Of a DNA stretch of 64,000 bases, positions 10,009-19,154 are shown piece by piece. The notes beneath the pieces were generated by a model. That model was given only the letters and a program-made list of their open reading frames with translations. It was not told where the DNA came from and did not search any database. Each line of letters begins with the position of its first letter. The first letter of the stretch is position 1. Made by a program: the position numbers and the translations under genes. Source of the DNA: Cytophagales bacterium (GTDB lineage Bacteria; Bacteroidota; Bacteroidia; Cytophagales; Bernardetiaceae); contig RDZD01000012.1 of the NCBI GenBank assembly GCA_004293815.1, forward strand, positions 62,001 through 126,000, written 5' to 3'.

Positions 10009-12147
10009 TTACCCAAAACATTGATAAACAAACAAACTGGAGAGGTAAGCCAGAGCCGTCATGCTGATAAACTGTAAAATAGGATAACGCCAAGTATTCG
10101 TTTCGCGCCTTACCACCGCAAAAGTGCTCATACACTGCATAGCAAAAGCATAAAACAACATCAATCCCACCGATGTAGCTACTGTATAGACAGGCTTTTG
10201 CGTCTTGGCGTTGATGTCTTTGGCCATCCGCGACCTGACCCCCTCTTCGCTATTCTCTTCGCTCCCTATGGCATAAATAGTGGCCAAAGTGCCTATAAAA
10301 ACCTCACGAGCTGCAAAAGATGAAAGTAACGCAATTCCTATTTTCCAGTCAAACCCTAAGGGTTCAATGAGAGGTTCTATAGCCTTGCCTACGTGTCCCA
10401 CATAAGACTTTTCTAAGCGTGCAGCGGCTAGTATGCTAGGCAATTTGCTGCTGTCAGGGCTGTTTTGTAGACGTATTTTGATGTCATTTTCTGCATCTGC
10501 TATGCTGTTTCCTGGCCCAAAAGAAGCCATAAACCATAGTAAAATAGAGATGCCCAATATCACTTTGCCCGCCTCCCAGAGAAAATCCTTTACTTTAGCC
10601 CAAACCATAAAAAGGACATTAGACCAGATAGGAGGCCTATAAACAGGCAGCTCCATGGTCAGCAAGCTCATATCTGTGGCAGGAATAAAGAAACGAAGCA
10701 CATAAGCTGCAAAAAGAGCCGTGAAAATCCCCAAAAGATACAAACCCAATAAAATAAGTCCCTGAGCATTAAAGAAGAACCAAGAAGTTTCGGCTGGCAC
10801 CACCAACGCAACAAGCACGGTATAAACAGGGATGCGCGCCGAGCAAGATACAAAGGGCGTAACCAAAATACTGATGAGTCTTTCACGCCAGTTAGAAATG
10901 GTTCTGGTGGCCATTATAGCAGGAATAGCACAAGCCATACCTGAAAAAATGGATACAATACTGCGTCCATTCAATCCAAAACGCCGCATCAAACTGTCTG
11001 ATAAATAAACTGCTCGGGCCATATAGCCCACCTCCTCTAGAATGGCAATGAAGCAAAACAGAATAGCAATTTGGGGTACAAAAACAACAATACCACCTAA
11101 GCCCGCCAGAACGCCATCGGCTAAGAAGTTTGCCAGTAAACCATCAGGGAGCGTTTCGTGTATCCAGCCGCTAAGCCATGCAAAAAGGCTTTCTATAGCG
11201 TCCATAGGATAAGTGGCCCAGTCGAATGTGGCTTGAAAAATAAGTAGAAGTAATCCCAAAAACAACAAAGTACCCCAAATTTTATGAGTCAAAATTCGGT
11301 CTACGCGTCCTGTAAACGAGGCCGCCAGCGGTGCATTTTTTTGTGTGAGAACCGCCTGTACAATAGGGGCGATCTGGCCAAACCTAGCTAAGGTTTCTTG
11401 AATCTGAAGTGTGAGTTTTTTTACCTGATGCCTTTGCCATGCGGCCTCTATCGCTTGGCTTTGAGTAGTGTTCAGGTCTGAGAATACTTCGGTGTGTTGA
11501 GCCTTGAGTAAGGCTAAATAAGGGTTTGATGTTTGGAGATTTTGCTGGAGCTCGTTCACAAACTCTGGTGCCAGCCTATTAGCCTCAAACCAGATATTTG
11601 CTGGCCTTGCGTTGGGACTCAGGTTTTGCACCCAATGGCGCAATGCTTCTAAACCCTCGCCGTTGCGTCCGTTAAACATAAAAACTGGTACGCCCAGCTT
11701 CTCTGCTAATTTATTTTTGTCAAAAAGCAAGTTTTTTTCTTCAGCTAAATCGCCCATGGTAATTCCCAGAGCCATCTCTAAACCCAAAGAAGCCACTTGC
11801 GAAAACAGCAGCAAATGCCGCTGTAAGTTAGTAAGATCTGCAATGTACAGGATAATGGTTTTTGGGTGTGGCTGTTGAGTTTTTGAGGGTTCCAGGCTTT
11901 GGGCTAGAAATTGCAAAACAACCCGCTCGTCAGGCGAGTTGGGGTGCAGACTATACGTACCTGGCAAGTCTACCACACTGCACGTTGTACCATCTGGCAG
12001 ACTCAGCAGTCCCTCTTTCCTTTCTACGGTAACGCCTGGGAAATTGCCCACTTTTTGACTAAGCCCAGTCATTCTGTTAAATATAGAGGTTTTACCGCTG
12101 TTAGGGTTACCCACTAATGCAATTTGGATAGTCTGATTAATTGTCAT
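10009..12147 (-). CDS. feoB: Ferrous iron transporter FeoB
   Basis: GTP-dependent Fe(II) uptake permease of the inner membrane. From the ATG at 12147 the product has 712 residues. The N-terminal G domain shows GNPNSGKTS (about 13-21), the FPGVTVE switch and DLPGTYSL. It is followed by a cytosolic helical region, two Gate motifs and about eight membrane segments, including SIFSGMACAIPAIMATR and the conserved SCSARIPVY. A TTG at 12189 would add 14 residues that overlap feoA and are unlike the family, so I prefer the ATG, which leaves 32 bases after the feoA stop. It forms an operon with feoA. No FeoC is seen. Confidence 0.95.
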   Translation of the reverse strand: MTINQTIQIALVGNPNSGKTSIFNRMTGLSQKVGNFPGVTVERKEGLLSLPDGTTCSVVDLPGTYSLHPNSPDERVVLQFLAQSLEPSKTQQPHPKTIILYIADLTNLQRHLLLFSQVASLGLEMALGITMGDLAEEKNLLFDKNKLAEKLGVPVFMFNGRNGEGLEALRHWVQNLSPNARPANIWFEANRLAPEFVNELQQNLQTSNPYLALLKAQHTEVFSDLNTTQSQAIEAAWQRHQVKKLTLQIQETLARFGQIAPIVQAVLTQKNAPLAASFTGRVDRILTHKIWGTLLFLGLLLLIFQATFDWATYPMDAIESLFAWLSGWIHETLPDGLLANFLADGVLAGLGGIVVFVPQIAILFCFIAILEEVGYMARAVYLSDSLMRRFGLNGRSIVSIFSGMACAIPAIMATRTISNWRERLISILVTPFVSCSARIPVYTVLVALVVPAETSWFFFNAQGLILLGLYLLGIFTALFAAYVLRFFIPATDMSLLTMELPVYRPPIWSNVLFMVWAKVKDFLWEAGKVILGISILLWFMASFGPGNSIADAENDIKIRLQNSPDSSKLPSILAAARLEKSYVGHVGKAIEPLIEPLGFDWKIGIALLSSFAAREVFIGTLATIYAIGSEENSEEGVRSRMAKDINAKTQKPVYTVATSVGLMLFYAFAMQCMSTFAVVRRETNTWRYPILQFISMTALAYLSSLFVYQCFG

Positions 12148-12179
12148 AAAGTCATAAAATCTTTGTATTGCAGGATTGT

Positions 12180-12398
12180 TTAAGCACAAAAAATATGCTC
12201 GGCTTCGTTTTGGCGTAGTGCGAGAAAATTACCATCAACTGAAAAATAGAGGGGACAACCCAAGGGAGCTTTTCTAATGAGCGTGATAAGCGCATGAGGA
12301 ACAAGGCCAAGCTCGAGTAGTTTTAAGGCAACTGGCACTTCTGCCAATTTTTCGATTTGCGTTTGCTCACCCACTAGAAGTTCAGTGGCGCGTTTCAT
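12180..12398 (-). CDS. feoA: Ferrous iron transport protein A
   Basis: A 72-residue SH3-like FeoA-domain protein that accompanies FeoB in Fe(II) uptake. The pattern ALKLLELGLVPHALITLIRKAPLGCPLYF is broken here only for length: the key elements are LLELGLVPG-like, then RKAPLGCPLYFSVDG and LALRQNEA, as in FeoA. ATG at 12398. It is the first gene of the feoAB operon and has a good promoter just upstream (12444-12473). Confidence 0.9.
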   Translation of the reverse strand: MKRATELLVGEQTQIEKLAEVPVALKLLELGLVPHALITLIRKAPLGCPLYFSVDGNFLALRQNEAEHIFCA

Positions 12399-12417
12399 AG
12401 CTTTTGGTTCTTATTTC

Positions 12418-12436
12418 TATTTAGACTTAATTAAAA
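12418..12436 (-). promoter_or_regulatory. Possible metal-regulator operator in the feoA leader
   Basis: Just downstream of the predicted feoA start site, the minus strand reads TTTTAATTAAGTCTAAATA. The half GTCTAAA resembles a DtxR/MntR-type half-site; the other half matches poorly. The position over the transcription start would suit iron repression. This is inference only. Confidence 0.2.
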
Positions 12437-12443
12437 ACTATTA

Positions 12444-12473
12444 CAAATGTATATGAATTTTTACTTAAAACAA
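12444..12473 (-). promoter_or_regulatory. Promoter of feoAB
   Basis: On the minus strand, TTG at 12473-12471, then exactly 19 nt, then TACATTTG at 12451-12444: a full match to the Bacteroidota TTG-N19-TAnnTTTG consensus. The start would lie near 12437, about 39 nt before the feoA ATG. Confidence 0.7.
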
Positions 12474-12609
12474 CATATTGGTGTGGTTGTTACACAATTT
12501 ATGTGTATTAAATGTGGTTATTGTGAGAAAATGTAATTTATTTTTCTTTGAAATTAGTTTTGGATACAAATTTGTTTTTAATTGCATCAAACATAATCCC
12601 TTAAAAGGT

Positions 12610-13476
12610 ATGCGTTTAAACATTAATTTTGGATTGCTGATTGTTGTAATGGCAATATTGAATGCTTGTACCCCTAAAGAAGACCCCTTAAATCCTTCTT
12701 CTGAGGCCAAATTGATTTTTAAGTTTAAATTTGACCCCACACAAGAAAGGCTCAACAACTTGGGTCTGCCTTCCGCTATGCCTGCGGGTAATGCCGGTCA
12801 AAGCCCTGTTTTTAACGGAATGAGTGCGCATTATTATGAGCTTGGTAATACCGCTCTTACGCCTCTTGGCAAAGGCGCGGTGTTGTATTGGGCACCAGAG
12901 ACCTCAATGGGCGGCAGTAATGCCATAGATTTCACAAAGTGCCGTATCGTAAAAGAAGGCGAAGTAGCTCTCGAAGTGCCGCTTAGTACAATCCCAAAGG
13001 GTACTTACGAGTATCTACGTGTTTCATTGGCTTACCAAAACTATGACATCAAGTTTAAGTTTGAAGATCAAATTCTTAATGGCACACTAGCGAGCTTTAT
13101 TGGCTTTAACACTTATGTTCCTTCTTTCAAAATCAAAACCAAAGATTTAACCGTCAATAGCAATAAAAAGCAAGGCTTTTGGGCTTTTGAAACAATTTAT
13201 TCAGTCAACTCTGGCGATGCTGCGGGTACAACTGTACCAAATCCAATTGCAAGCACCTCGCCTATACCACCTGGTTCTTGTGTAGTGACAGCGGCCTTTC
13301 CTAAGCCTCTAGTCATCACAGGCTCTGAAACTAAAGATATGGTAGTAACGATGTCGCTTTCGGTAAACAACAGTTTTGAGTGGAAAGATGTTATAGCAGA
13401 CAAGCAATGGGAACCGCTCAAGGGTGAATCTGTCGTGGATATGGGGATACGCGGCTTAAAACTGACTGTTAACTAA
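12610..13476 (+). CDS. Predicted lipoprotein of unknown function
   Basis: A 288-residue protein. I chose the ATG at 12610 because it starts a lipoprotein signal peptide (MRLNINFGLLIVVMAIL followed by lipobox LNAC, lipidated Cys about residue 19). An ATG at 12478 would put an implausible 44-residue extension in front. The mature part is rich in beta-type sequence, with a Gly/Ala/Pro-rich segment after the signal and alternating hydrophobics (LEVPLSTIPKGTYEYLRVSL). I do not recognise the family. It is 24 bases upstream of the TPR/SpoIIE phosphatase gene and probably shares its transcript. An isolated TAGTTTTG (-7 type) sits at 12555-12562. Confidence 0.75.
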   Translation: MRLNINFGLLIVVMAILNACTPKEDPLNPSSEAKLIFKFKFDPTQERLNNLGLPSAMPAGNAGQSPVFNGMSAHYYELGNTALTPLGKGAVLYWAPETSMGGSNAIDFTKCRIVKEGEVALEVPLSTIPKGTYEYLRVSLAYQNYDIKFKFEDQILNGTLASFIGFNTYVPSFKIKTKDLTVNSNKKQGFWAFETIYSVNSGDAAGTTVPNPIASTSPIPPGSCVVTAAFPKPLVITGSETKDMVVTMSLSVNNSFEWKDVIADKQWEPLKGESVVDMGIRGLKLTVN

Positions 13477-13500
13477 ATTATTACCTGCCAAAGTACTTAC

Positions 13501-15627
13501 ATGTTCAAAAGCCGTCACGTCTTGCGCATTATTTTTCTGAGCATACTCTTGTGTTGTGGCTGCTATTTTTTTGTACAAGCCCAAACCCCTCAAGAAAACG
13601 CTCTAGCTCAACTTAAAGTTGCAAAAGATGACAGACAGCGCATAACGTTCATGCTGAAGTTAGCAGAGCTTTGGCATGGAGGCGATAATCTTAAAGCTGT
13701 GGAGTATGCCCAGCAAGCACTAGATTTGTCAGAGAAGATACAAGATCCTGAGTGTATAGCCAATTCTTATCTTTGGTTATCTTACAGCTATAGCAGTTTG
13801 GGTAAAGAAAATGAAGGCTATGCTTACGGCATGAAAGCTCTTAATTTTTTTAGAGAGGCGGGAAACAAAAGACAAGTTATCCTTTCTCTTAATACACTTG
13901 CGGGTGTACACAGTCTTTCGGGAAACTACGACAAGGCTGCACAACTGTGGATTGAAGCATTAGGCGAAGCAGAGATTTTGAAAAACGACACTCTCATTGC
14001 GCGACTGTCCAATAATATGGGACAGGTGTATAATAATGAAAGTAGATTTGATAAAGCTTTGATTTATTATGAGCGATCTAGAAAGATTTACGAAACCATG
14101 CAAGGTAAAGACTTTGAGCTAGCTGTTATAAATAACAACATAGCCACGATTTACTTAAACACTTCACAATTAAACAAAGCTCTAGAAATATATCTTAAAC
14201 TAGAAAAAGCTCCCATTACAGCAACTAAGAAGCCACTTCTGGGGACAATTTATGGAAATATAGCAGCTATTCTCTCAGAAAAAAAACAATATCAAGAAGC
14301 CTTAAACTATTTGGACAAAAGCATAGCGTGCTTTGAGGAGATAGATGATTTCGTGAGACTCAGCTCACATTGGTTGTCTAAATCAGTCATTTATGACTCA
14401 TTGGGTAAGCCTGATGAAGCCATTAAAGCGTTGGATCGTGCAAAAGATATCTCACGCTATACAGATAATAAGCTAGCCTTACGTGAGGTGTACGGAGTAT
14501 ACTCCCTGTTCTACGCCAATAAAAAAGATTATAAAACGGCCTACGATAATCTGGCGGCTTTCGTCTCATTAAATGATTCAATTTTTACTATTGAGAAGAA
14601 CAATGCGCTCACAGAAATGAGTATACGATACGATGTAGAAAAGACTGAACAGAATGCCAAAGTTCAAGAAGAATTGGTCAAAGCCCAGCAAGAGGCACTC
14701 CATGAACATCGTCTTGTTATTATTTGCTTTGCTTGTTCCACTGCGATTGTGGCAGTTTTAGCATTTTTCATGTATAGAAACATTCGTGAGAAAAGACGCT
14801 TGTATCAAGATCTGGAGAGCAAAAGTAATGAAGCTGTTCTTCAAAAAGATCGTATTAGTCAGCAAAGCAAACAAATTACGGACAGTATACGCTGTGCGAG
14901 ACAAATACAAGAAGCCATTTTACCTACAGAGGCACACATTAAAAGCTATTTTGCAGATGCCTTTGTGATTTATATGCCCAAAGATATTGTATCTGGGGAT
15001 TTTTACTGGTTTAGAACAGTCAACAAAAGCCGTTTGATTGCAGTGGCTGATTGTACTGGACACGGTGTTCCAGGTGCTTTTATGTCTGCTATTGCCAATA
15101 CCATTCTTGAAGATATCGTCAACCAATACGGCGTTTTAAACCCCTCGCAGATTATCCGTTTGATGGATAACAGTTACAGACAATTGCTCAATCAGGATAT
15201 AGCAGCCAATAATGATGTGATTGATATAGCTGTTTGCAGTGTTGAAGTAATCAACAACACAGAGGTTGCGGTAGAGTTTGCAGGAGCGTCCAGACCTTTT
15301 GTTTATACACACCAAGGTGAAATAACCGTTGTGAAAGGTGACCCACACTCACTAGGCGGTCGCGAGGGTAAACACCGCCCTGTGTACCCTACCACTAAGG
15401 TTAAGCTAGAGAAAGGAGACAATGTATACCTTATGAGTGATGGCTTGGGTGATCAGTTTTCACCCTCTAGGAGCAAATTCACTAGCCGTAGACTGGTGGA
15501 TTTACTCAAAGGTGTTCACCAACTCGCACATGAACAGCAAAAAATACAGATTTTGAACGCAATCAAAGAACACCGTCAAGACGCTATGCAGGTTGACGAT
15601 ATTACGTTATTGGGAATAAAAATCTAA
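13501..15627 (+). CDS. TPR membrane protein with SpoIIE-type PP2C phosphatase
   Basis: A 708-residue signalling protein. It has an N-terminal signal sequence (FVQAQ, about 1-28), an exported TPR region (about 50-370) with motifs such as ALNYLDKSIACFEEI, one transmembrane helix at about 402-424, a short coiled coil (about 425-465), the linker RQIQEAILPT, and a C-terminal SpoIIE/PP2C serine phosphatase domain (about 490-708). Metal-binding motifs are visible: VSGDFYW, VADCTGHGVPGAFMS, LMSDGLGDQF and DDITLL. Family knowledge: such phosphatases act on anti-sigma-factor antagonists or other phosphoproteins. Here the TPR sensor would lie outside the membrane. No antagonist or anti-sigma gene is adjacent. 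Confidence 0.9.
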   Translation: MFKSRHVLRIIFLSILLCCGCYFFVQAQTPQENALAQLKVAKDDRQRITFMLKLAELWHGGDNLKAVEYAQQALDLSEKIQDPECIANSYLWLSYSYSSLGKENEGYAYGMKALNFFREAGNKRQVILSLNTLAGVHSLSGNYDKAAQLWIEALGEAEILKNDTLIARLSNNMGQVYNNESRFDKALIYYERSRKIYETMQGKDFELAVINNNIATIYLNTSQLNKALEIYLKLEKAPITATKKPLLGTIYGNIAAILSEKKQYQEALNYLDKSIACFEEIDDFVRLSSHWLSKSVIYDSLGKPDEAIKALDRAKDISRYTDNKLALREVYGVYSLFYANKKDYKTAYDNLAAFVSLNDSIFTIEKNNALTEMSIRYDVEKTEQNAKVQEELVKAQQEALHEHRLVIICFACSTAIVAVLAFFMYRNIREKRRLYQDLESKSNEAVLQKDRISQQSKQITDSIRCARQIQEAILPTEAHIKSYFADAFVIYMPKDIVSGDFYWFRTVNKSRLIAVADCTGHGVPGAFMSAIANTILEDIVNQYGVLNPSQIIRLMDNSYRQLLNQDIAANNDVIDIAVCSVEVINNTEVAVEFAGASRPFVYTHQGEITVVKGDPHSLGGREGKHRPVYPTTKVKLEKGDNVYLMSDGLGDQFSPSRSKFTSRRLVDLLKGVHQLAHEQQKIQILNAIKEHRQDAMQVDDITLLGIKI

Positions 15628-15632
15628 AAAAG

Positions 15633-16859
15633 TTAGCCTTCTTCCTTAAACTCTTCTGTTTCAGCACCACTCTCATCACTTGAAGAAGGTTTCTGATAAC
15701 TTCCTTCATACAATTCATAGGAGTGGTATTTGCATTCTAAGGCACCATTGTAAAGTGTCATCCGATCTTTGGCCTTTAAGCCCACATGCTTAAGCGCAAA
15801 CTCGTTTGAGCAAATGAGCCATGCTTTATAGCCCTTAAACTTCTTTTTAAGTGTGTCGCCAATCGATTTATAAAAGTTTTCAATTTCATCTGTAGCCATT
15901 CGTTCGCCATAAGGCGGGTTCATTACACATACGCCGCGCTCGGTTTGGGGTGGCTCAAATTCTAAAAAATCTTTCCGAAAAAGGCTTATTTTCCCTTGCA
16001 ATCCAGCTCTTCTGACGTTTTGTTTACAAATATTGATGTTTCTCTCAGAAATGTCAGAGCCAAGAATATAATGATCAAACTCCTCTAGTTCGTTGTTGTC
16101 TGCTTCTTCTTTTATCTTAAGCCAAAGTGCTTCGTCATAATTGGGCCATTTCATAAAATCAAAGTCCATGCGCGCTTGTGCAGGTGCTATGCGGTGGGCG
16201 TACTGCGCGGCTTCAATAAGGATAGTACCTGAGCCACACATCGGGTCTATAAAATCGCAGTCGCGCTGCCAGCCCGAGAGTAAAACCATCCCTGCGGCAA
16301 GAACTTCATTGATAGGAGCTTCATTAGTTTCCTGTCTGTATCCACGTTTGTGAAGCGAATCGCCCGTACTATCTAAGCTCAACGTGCAAACATCTTTGAA
16401 AACGTGTAAGTTAAGCCGCAAATGAGGCGTTTTTAAGTCTACAGATGGCCTTGCCCCTGTTTTTTCTCTTATTTCATCTACAATCGCATCTTTGGCCAAG
16501 TGCATGGCATATTGGGAGTGCTTGATGAGTGGCGTATTGATGACCACATCTACCGCAAATGATTGATCGGCAGTAAGATAATCATGCCATGGCAAGGTAA
16601 CAAGCTCATCATAAATATCTTGCTCGTCACGCACACGAAAGGTATAAAAAGGAACAATTAGGCGTAAAGCAGTTCTTAAGTGCAAATTTGCTTTGTACAA
16701 TACCTCTAGGCTGCCTTCAAAAATAACAGAACGGTTCAGAACCTCTACATCGCTTGCGCCCAAGTCAAACAACTCACGCGCTAGTACGTCTTCTAAGCCA
16801 AAAAAAGTTTTGGCAATAATACTAAATTGAGGCTTTTTATCAGCAAGAAAGGCTATCAT
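15633..16859 (-). CDS. THUMP-domain RNA methyltransferase (RlmL/TrmN family)
   Basis: A 408-residue SAM-dependent RNA guanine-N2 methyltransferase. A ferredoxin-like/THUMP domain fills about residues 14-165, and a Rossmann methyltransferase domain (UPF0020) follows, with the SAM loop FIDPMCGSGTIL near 207 and the catalytic MNPPYGERM near 312. The length matches the single-domain RlmL-N or TrmN-like group rather than the double-headed RlmKL. The exact rRNA or tRNA target cannot be told from sequence. The C-terminal tail is Glu-rich. The gene converges on the phosphatase gene with only five bases between stops. Confidence 0.88.
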   Translation of the reverse strand: MIAFLADKKPQFSIIAKTFFGLEDVLARELFDLGASDVEVLNRSVIFEGSLEVLYKANLHLRTALRLIVPFYTFRVRDEQDIYDELVTLPWHDYLTADQSFAVDVVINTPLIKHSQYAMHLAKDAIVDEIREKTGARPSVDLKTPHLRLNLHVFKDVCTLSLDSTGDSLHKRGYRQETNEAPINEVLAAGMVLLSGWQRDCDFIDPMCGSGTILIEAAQYAHRIAPAQARMDFDFMKWPNYDEALWLKIKEEADNNELEEFDHYILGSDISERNINICKQNVRRAGLQGKISLFRKDFLEFEPPQTERGVCVMNPPYGERMATDEIENFYKSIGDTLKKKFKGYKAWLICSNEFALKHVGLKAKDRMTLYNGALECKYHSYELYEGSYQKPSSSDESGAETEEFKEEG

Positions 16860-16918
16860 AAAGGTTTGGTTGGTGGGGGCAGTGCTGTGAAAAAGAGCTA
16901 CTGCATTAAATTAGGGCG

Positions 16919-16926
16919 CAAAGGTA
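16919..16926 (-). promoter_or_regulatory. -7 element before the RNA methyltransferase gene
   Basis: The minus strand reads TACCTTTG followed by C, a full -7 match about 60 nt upstream of the ATG at 16859. No TTG at the ideal spacing was found. Confidence 0.4.
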
Positions 16927-16971
16927 ATAAAAAATTTATCAAAGCACTTATCAAAACTAGACCAAAAGATT

Positions 16972-17766
16972 TTATATTGTCAGTGTAAAACTATCTGCAT
17001 CCCGATGTGCAGGAAAACTTGTTCGGTGATCCTGCAAGGCAGTTTTAGAAAGCTCAGCCCTTAGAATTTCGTCTGCTTCACTATAAGCCAATGCTTGGCC
17101 TAAGAAATCATAGACTGCAGAGTGCCCCGTGTATGGAATTTGATTGCCATCAATACCCACGCGGTTAGTGGCCACAACATATGCCAAGTTCTCAATAGCA
17201 CGGGCTTTCAAAAGTACGTCCCAAGAATGAATGCGGCGGTCAGGCCAATTGGCAACAAAAAGGATTAAATCATAAGACAGGCTATTGTCGGCTTGCAACT
17301 GGTTTCGGCACCAAACCGGAAAACGCAAATCATAGCACACCATAGGGCAAATATTCCAGCCTTTAAACCTAAACACAGGTTTGCTAGATCCTCTCTCGTA
17401 GTGCTGGTCTTCTTTGGCCATACTGAACAAATGCCTTTTGTTGTAAAAAAAACGCTCGCCCTCGGGTGTAATAAAAAATAAGCGGTTGTAAAATAACCCA
17501 TTACTTTCCACAAACAAGCTGCCTACAATGGCGGCAGAAGTATATTTGACCCAATACTCTATTTCCTCAAAGACTTGAGAGTCTTCGCGTTGTGCGAATG
17601 GGTGCGCCTGCATAGAAAAGCCTGTCGTAAAAGTTTCGGGCAGAACTATCAAGTCTGCACCTTGGATAGACAACACTTTTTCACGGAAATGTGCTATGTT
17701 TGCGGCCACATCTTGCCAGTGAATAAGCGACTGAACAAGCGCAACTTTAAGCGTTTGATGACTCAT
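16972..17766 (-). CDS. Omega-amidase YafV-like (nitrilase superfamily)
   Basis: A 264-residue carbon-nitrogen hydrolase. The Glu-Lys-Cys catalytic triad of the nitrilase fold is visible: Glu44 in LPETFTTGF, Lys110 in FYNKRHLF and Cys144 in PMVCYDLRFP. These flanking sequences are typical of the YafV/Nit2 omega-amidases, which deaminate alpha-ketoglutaramate to 2-oxoglutarate (metabolite repair). The start at ATG 17766 overlaps the end of the upstream desaturase gene by 20 bases, so the two are probably co-transcribed. Confidence 0.88.
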   Translation of the reverse strand: MSHQTLKVALVQSLIHWQDVAANIAHFREKVLSIQGADLIVLPETFTTGFSMQAHPFAQREDSQVFEEIEYWVKYTSAAIVGSLFVESNGLFYNRLFFITPEGERFFYNKRHLFSMAKEDQHYERGSSKPVFRFKGWNICPMVCYDLRFPVWCRNQLQADNSLSYDLILFVANWPDRRIHSWDVLLKARAIENLAYVVATNRVGIDGNQIPYTGHSAVYDFLGQALAYSEADEILRAELSKTALQDHRTSFPAHRDADSFTLTI

Positions 17767-18901
17767 AAACTTTGTTGGCAGAAGTAGAAACAGCTTTCTG
17801 AATTTCTGAAGCTTGTTTTTCTAGTGCACCTTTGCCCATGTTATAAAGCATGCGGTAATGTGAGGCCAAGGCACCCATAAAAGTTGGGTTGTTTACATAA
17901 GGCACACCGAACTCTTGAGCGGTCTGTTGCACTATTTTCTGCAGCTTTGTATAGTGAATATGACAAATTTTAGGAAACAAATGGTGTTCAATTTGCATGT
18001 TCAGACCCCCACAAAAGAAATTTGCCCAAAAACTATCTGTCGCAAAGTTAGCCGTGGTCTGCATTTGGTGAAGTGCCCAAGCTTCCTCTATGTTGCCCTC
18101 CGCGTTAGGCTCGGGAAAGTCTACCCCCTCTACGACATGCGCAAGCTGAAAAACTAAGCCTAAAATCAAACCCTCCAACATGTGCATGCTCACAAAGCCA
18201 ATCAGAAATTGCCACCAAGTGATATCCAAAAACACAAGCGGAAATACGATAAATAGCGTGTAATACAAAAACTTAAAGAAAAAAAGTCTAAAATAGCTGC
18301 TAAGGGTGCGTTTCATGGGAACATGGCCTATAGCAGGCTGAAAAAACTTTTTGAAATCCTTACGAAACACCCAAGACAAAGATGCCAAACCGTAAAGGGG
18401 AAACGCATAAAAGTGCTGATAGCGCATGATGGGCTTCACTCTCTCATGCACCGAAACACGAATGAGTCCAGGTGCAACGTCCAAATCTTCATCGTGCTCG
18501 GGAATGTTTGTATATGTGTGGTGCACGGTGTTGTGCGACACTGACCACACGTAAGCACTTGCGCCTATCAAATCAAAAACATAGCTCAGGGCGTTGTTTA
18601 TCCATGCCTTAGAAGAATACGAACCGTGAATAGCATCATGGCAAACATTAAACCCAATCAATGCAGCAGAAGCCCCCAAAAGTAATGACAGCAAATACAT
18701 CGTACCTAGGCCGTAACCGCCCAGCATGATGAGCAGATAAGTGCCCACCAAGCACCCAATAAAAAGAACACTTTTAAACACCATAGCGGCGTTAGCGTGT
18801 TTTGAAATATGGTTGTCCTTGAAATAAGCATCCACACGGCTTTTGAGTGTAGCAAAAAACTCGGAGCGTGTATGATCTATAAATTTGAGTTTAGATTCCA
18901 T
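17747..18901 (-). CDS. Membrane fatty acid (acyl) desaturase
   Basis: A 384-residue diiron membrane desaturase. The three histidine boxes are present: HDAIHG, HNTVHH and QIEHHLFP. The Gln-containing third box (QxxHH) is typical of front-end (delta-5/6 type) and linoleoyl-CoA-type desaturases. Four or so membrane helices surround the boxes. I start at ATG 18901 (MESKLKFIDH); a longer frame from 18958 would run through the promoter. Function: introduces a double bond in membrane acyl chains and so adjusts fluidity. It overlaps the omega-amidase gene by 20 bases. Its promoter is partly inside a hairpin (18959-18999). Confidence 0.9.
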   Translation of the reverse strand: MESKLKFIDHTRSEFFATLKSRVDAYFKDNHISKHANAAMVFKSVLFIGCLVGTYLLIMLGGYGLGTMYLLSLLLGASAALIGFNVCHDAIHGSYSSKAWINNALSYVFDLIGASAYVWSVSHNTVHHTYTNIPEHDEDLDVAPGLIRVSVHERVKPIMRYQHFYAFPLYGLASLSWVFRKDFKKFFQPAIGHVPMKRTLSSYFRLFFFKFLYYTLFIVFPLVFLDITWWQFLIGFVSMHMLEGLILGLVFQLAHVVEGVDFPEPNAEGNIEEAWALHQMQTTANFATDSFWANFFCGGLNMQIEHHLFPKICHIHYTKLQKIVQQTAQEFGVPYVNNPTFMGALASHYRMLYNMGKGALEKQASEIQKAVSTSANKVYESSNA

Positions 18902-18932
18902 GAGGTCTCTTGGTATGATAGTAATATTTTGG

Positions 18933-18963
18933 CAAAAATACGACAAAAGCCTTCGCAATACAA
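18933..18963 (-). promoter_or_regulatory. Promoter of the desaturase gene
   Basis: The minus strand has TTG at 18963-18961, then 20 nt, then TATTTTTG at 18940-18933 followed by C. Start near 18926, about 25 nt before the ATG. The -33 TTG lies in the arm of the hairpin at 18959-18999. Confidence 0.65.
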
Positions 18964-18999
18964 CAAGCAGGACACATTTTTTATGTCCTGCTTGTTGTA
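18959..18999 (-). terminator. 16-bp perfect hairpin downstream of the FG-GAP gene
   Basis: The arms 18959-18974 and 18984-18999 are exact reverse complements around a nine-base loop. It is 155 bases past the stop of the T9SS FG-GAP gene and immediately before the desaturase promoter. There is no T-tract on the minus strand. It could end the upstream transcript, or be regulatory, since it overlaps the -33 element. Confidence 0.5.
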
Positions 19000-19154
19000 G
19001 TGAATCTAAGTTGTGCTATCTCTTGTGTCTATGCGGCTGATACCTTCTAGACAGGTATTTAACTTGACCAAGAATCCAAAACCATTGCTACTATCGCAAG
19101 CTCAATAGCAAAGAGTTGTAACAAAAGAGCATTTTAAAATCAGGCGAGTATATG

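Noticed and set aside
12478-12609. 44-residue N-terminal extension of the lipoprotein
   Set aside because: It covers the divergent promoter region, lacks signal features and would hide a good lipoprotein signal at 12610.
17915-18157. 80-residue frame antisense to the desaturase
   Set aside because: It lies inside the desaturase gene with three intact histidine boxes on the other strand.
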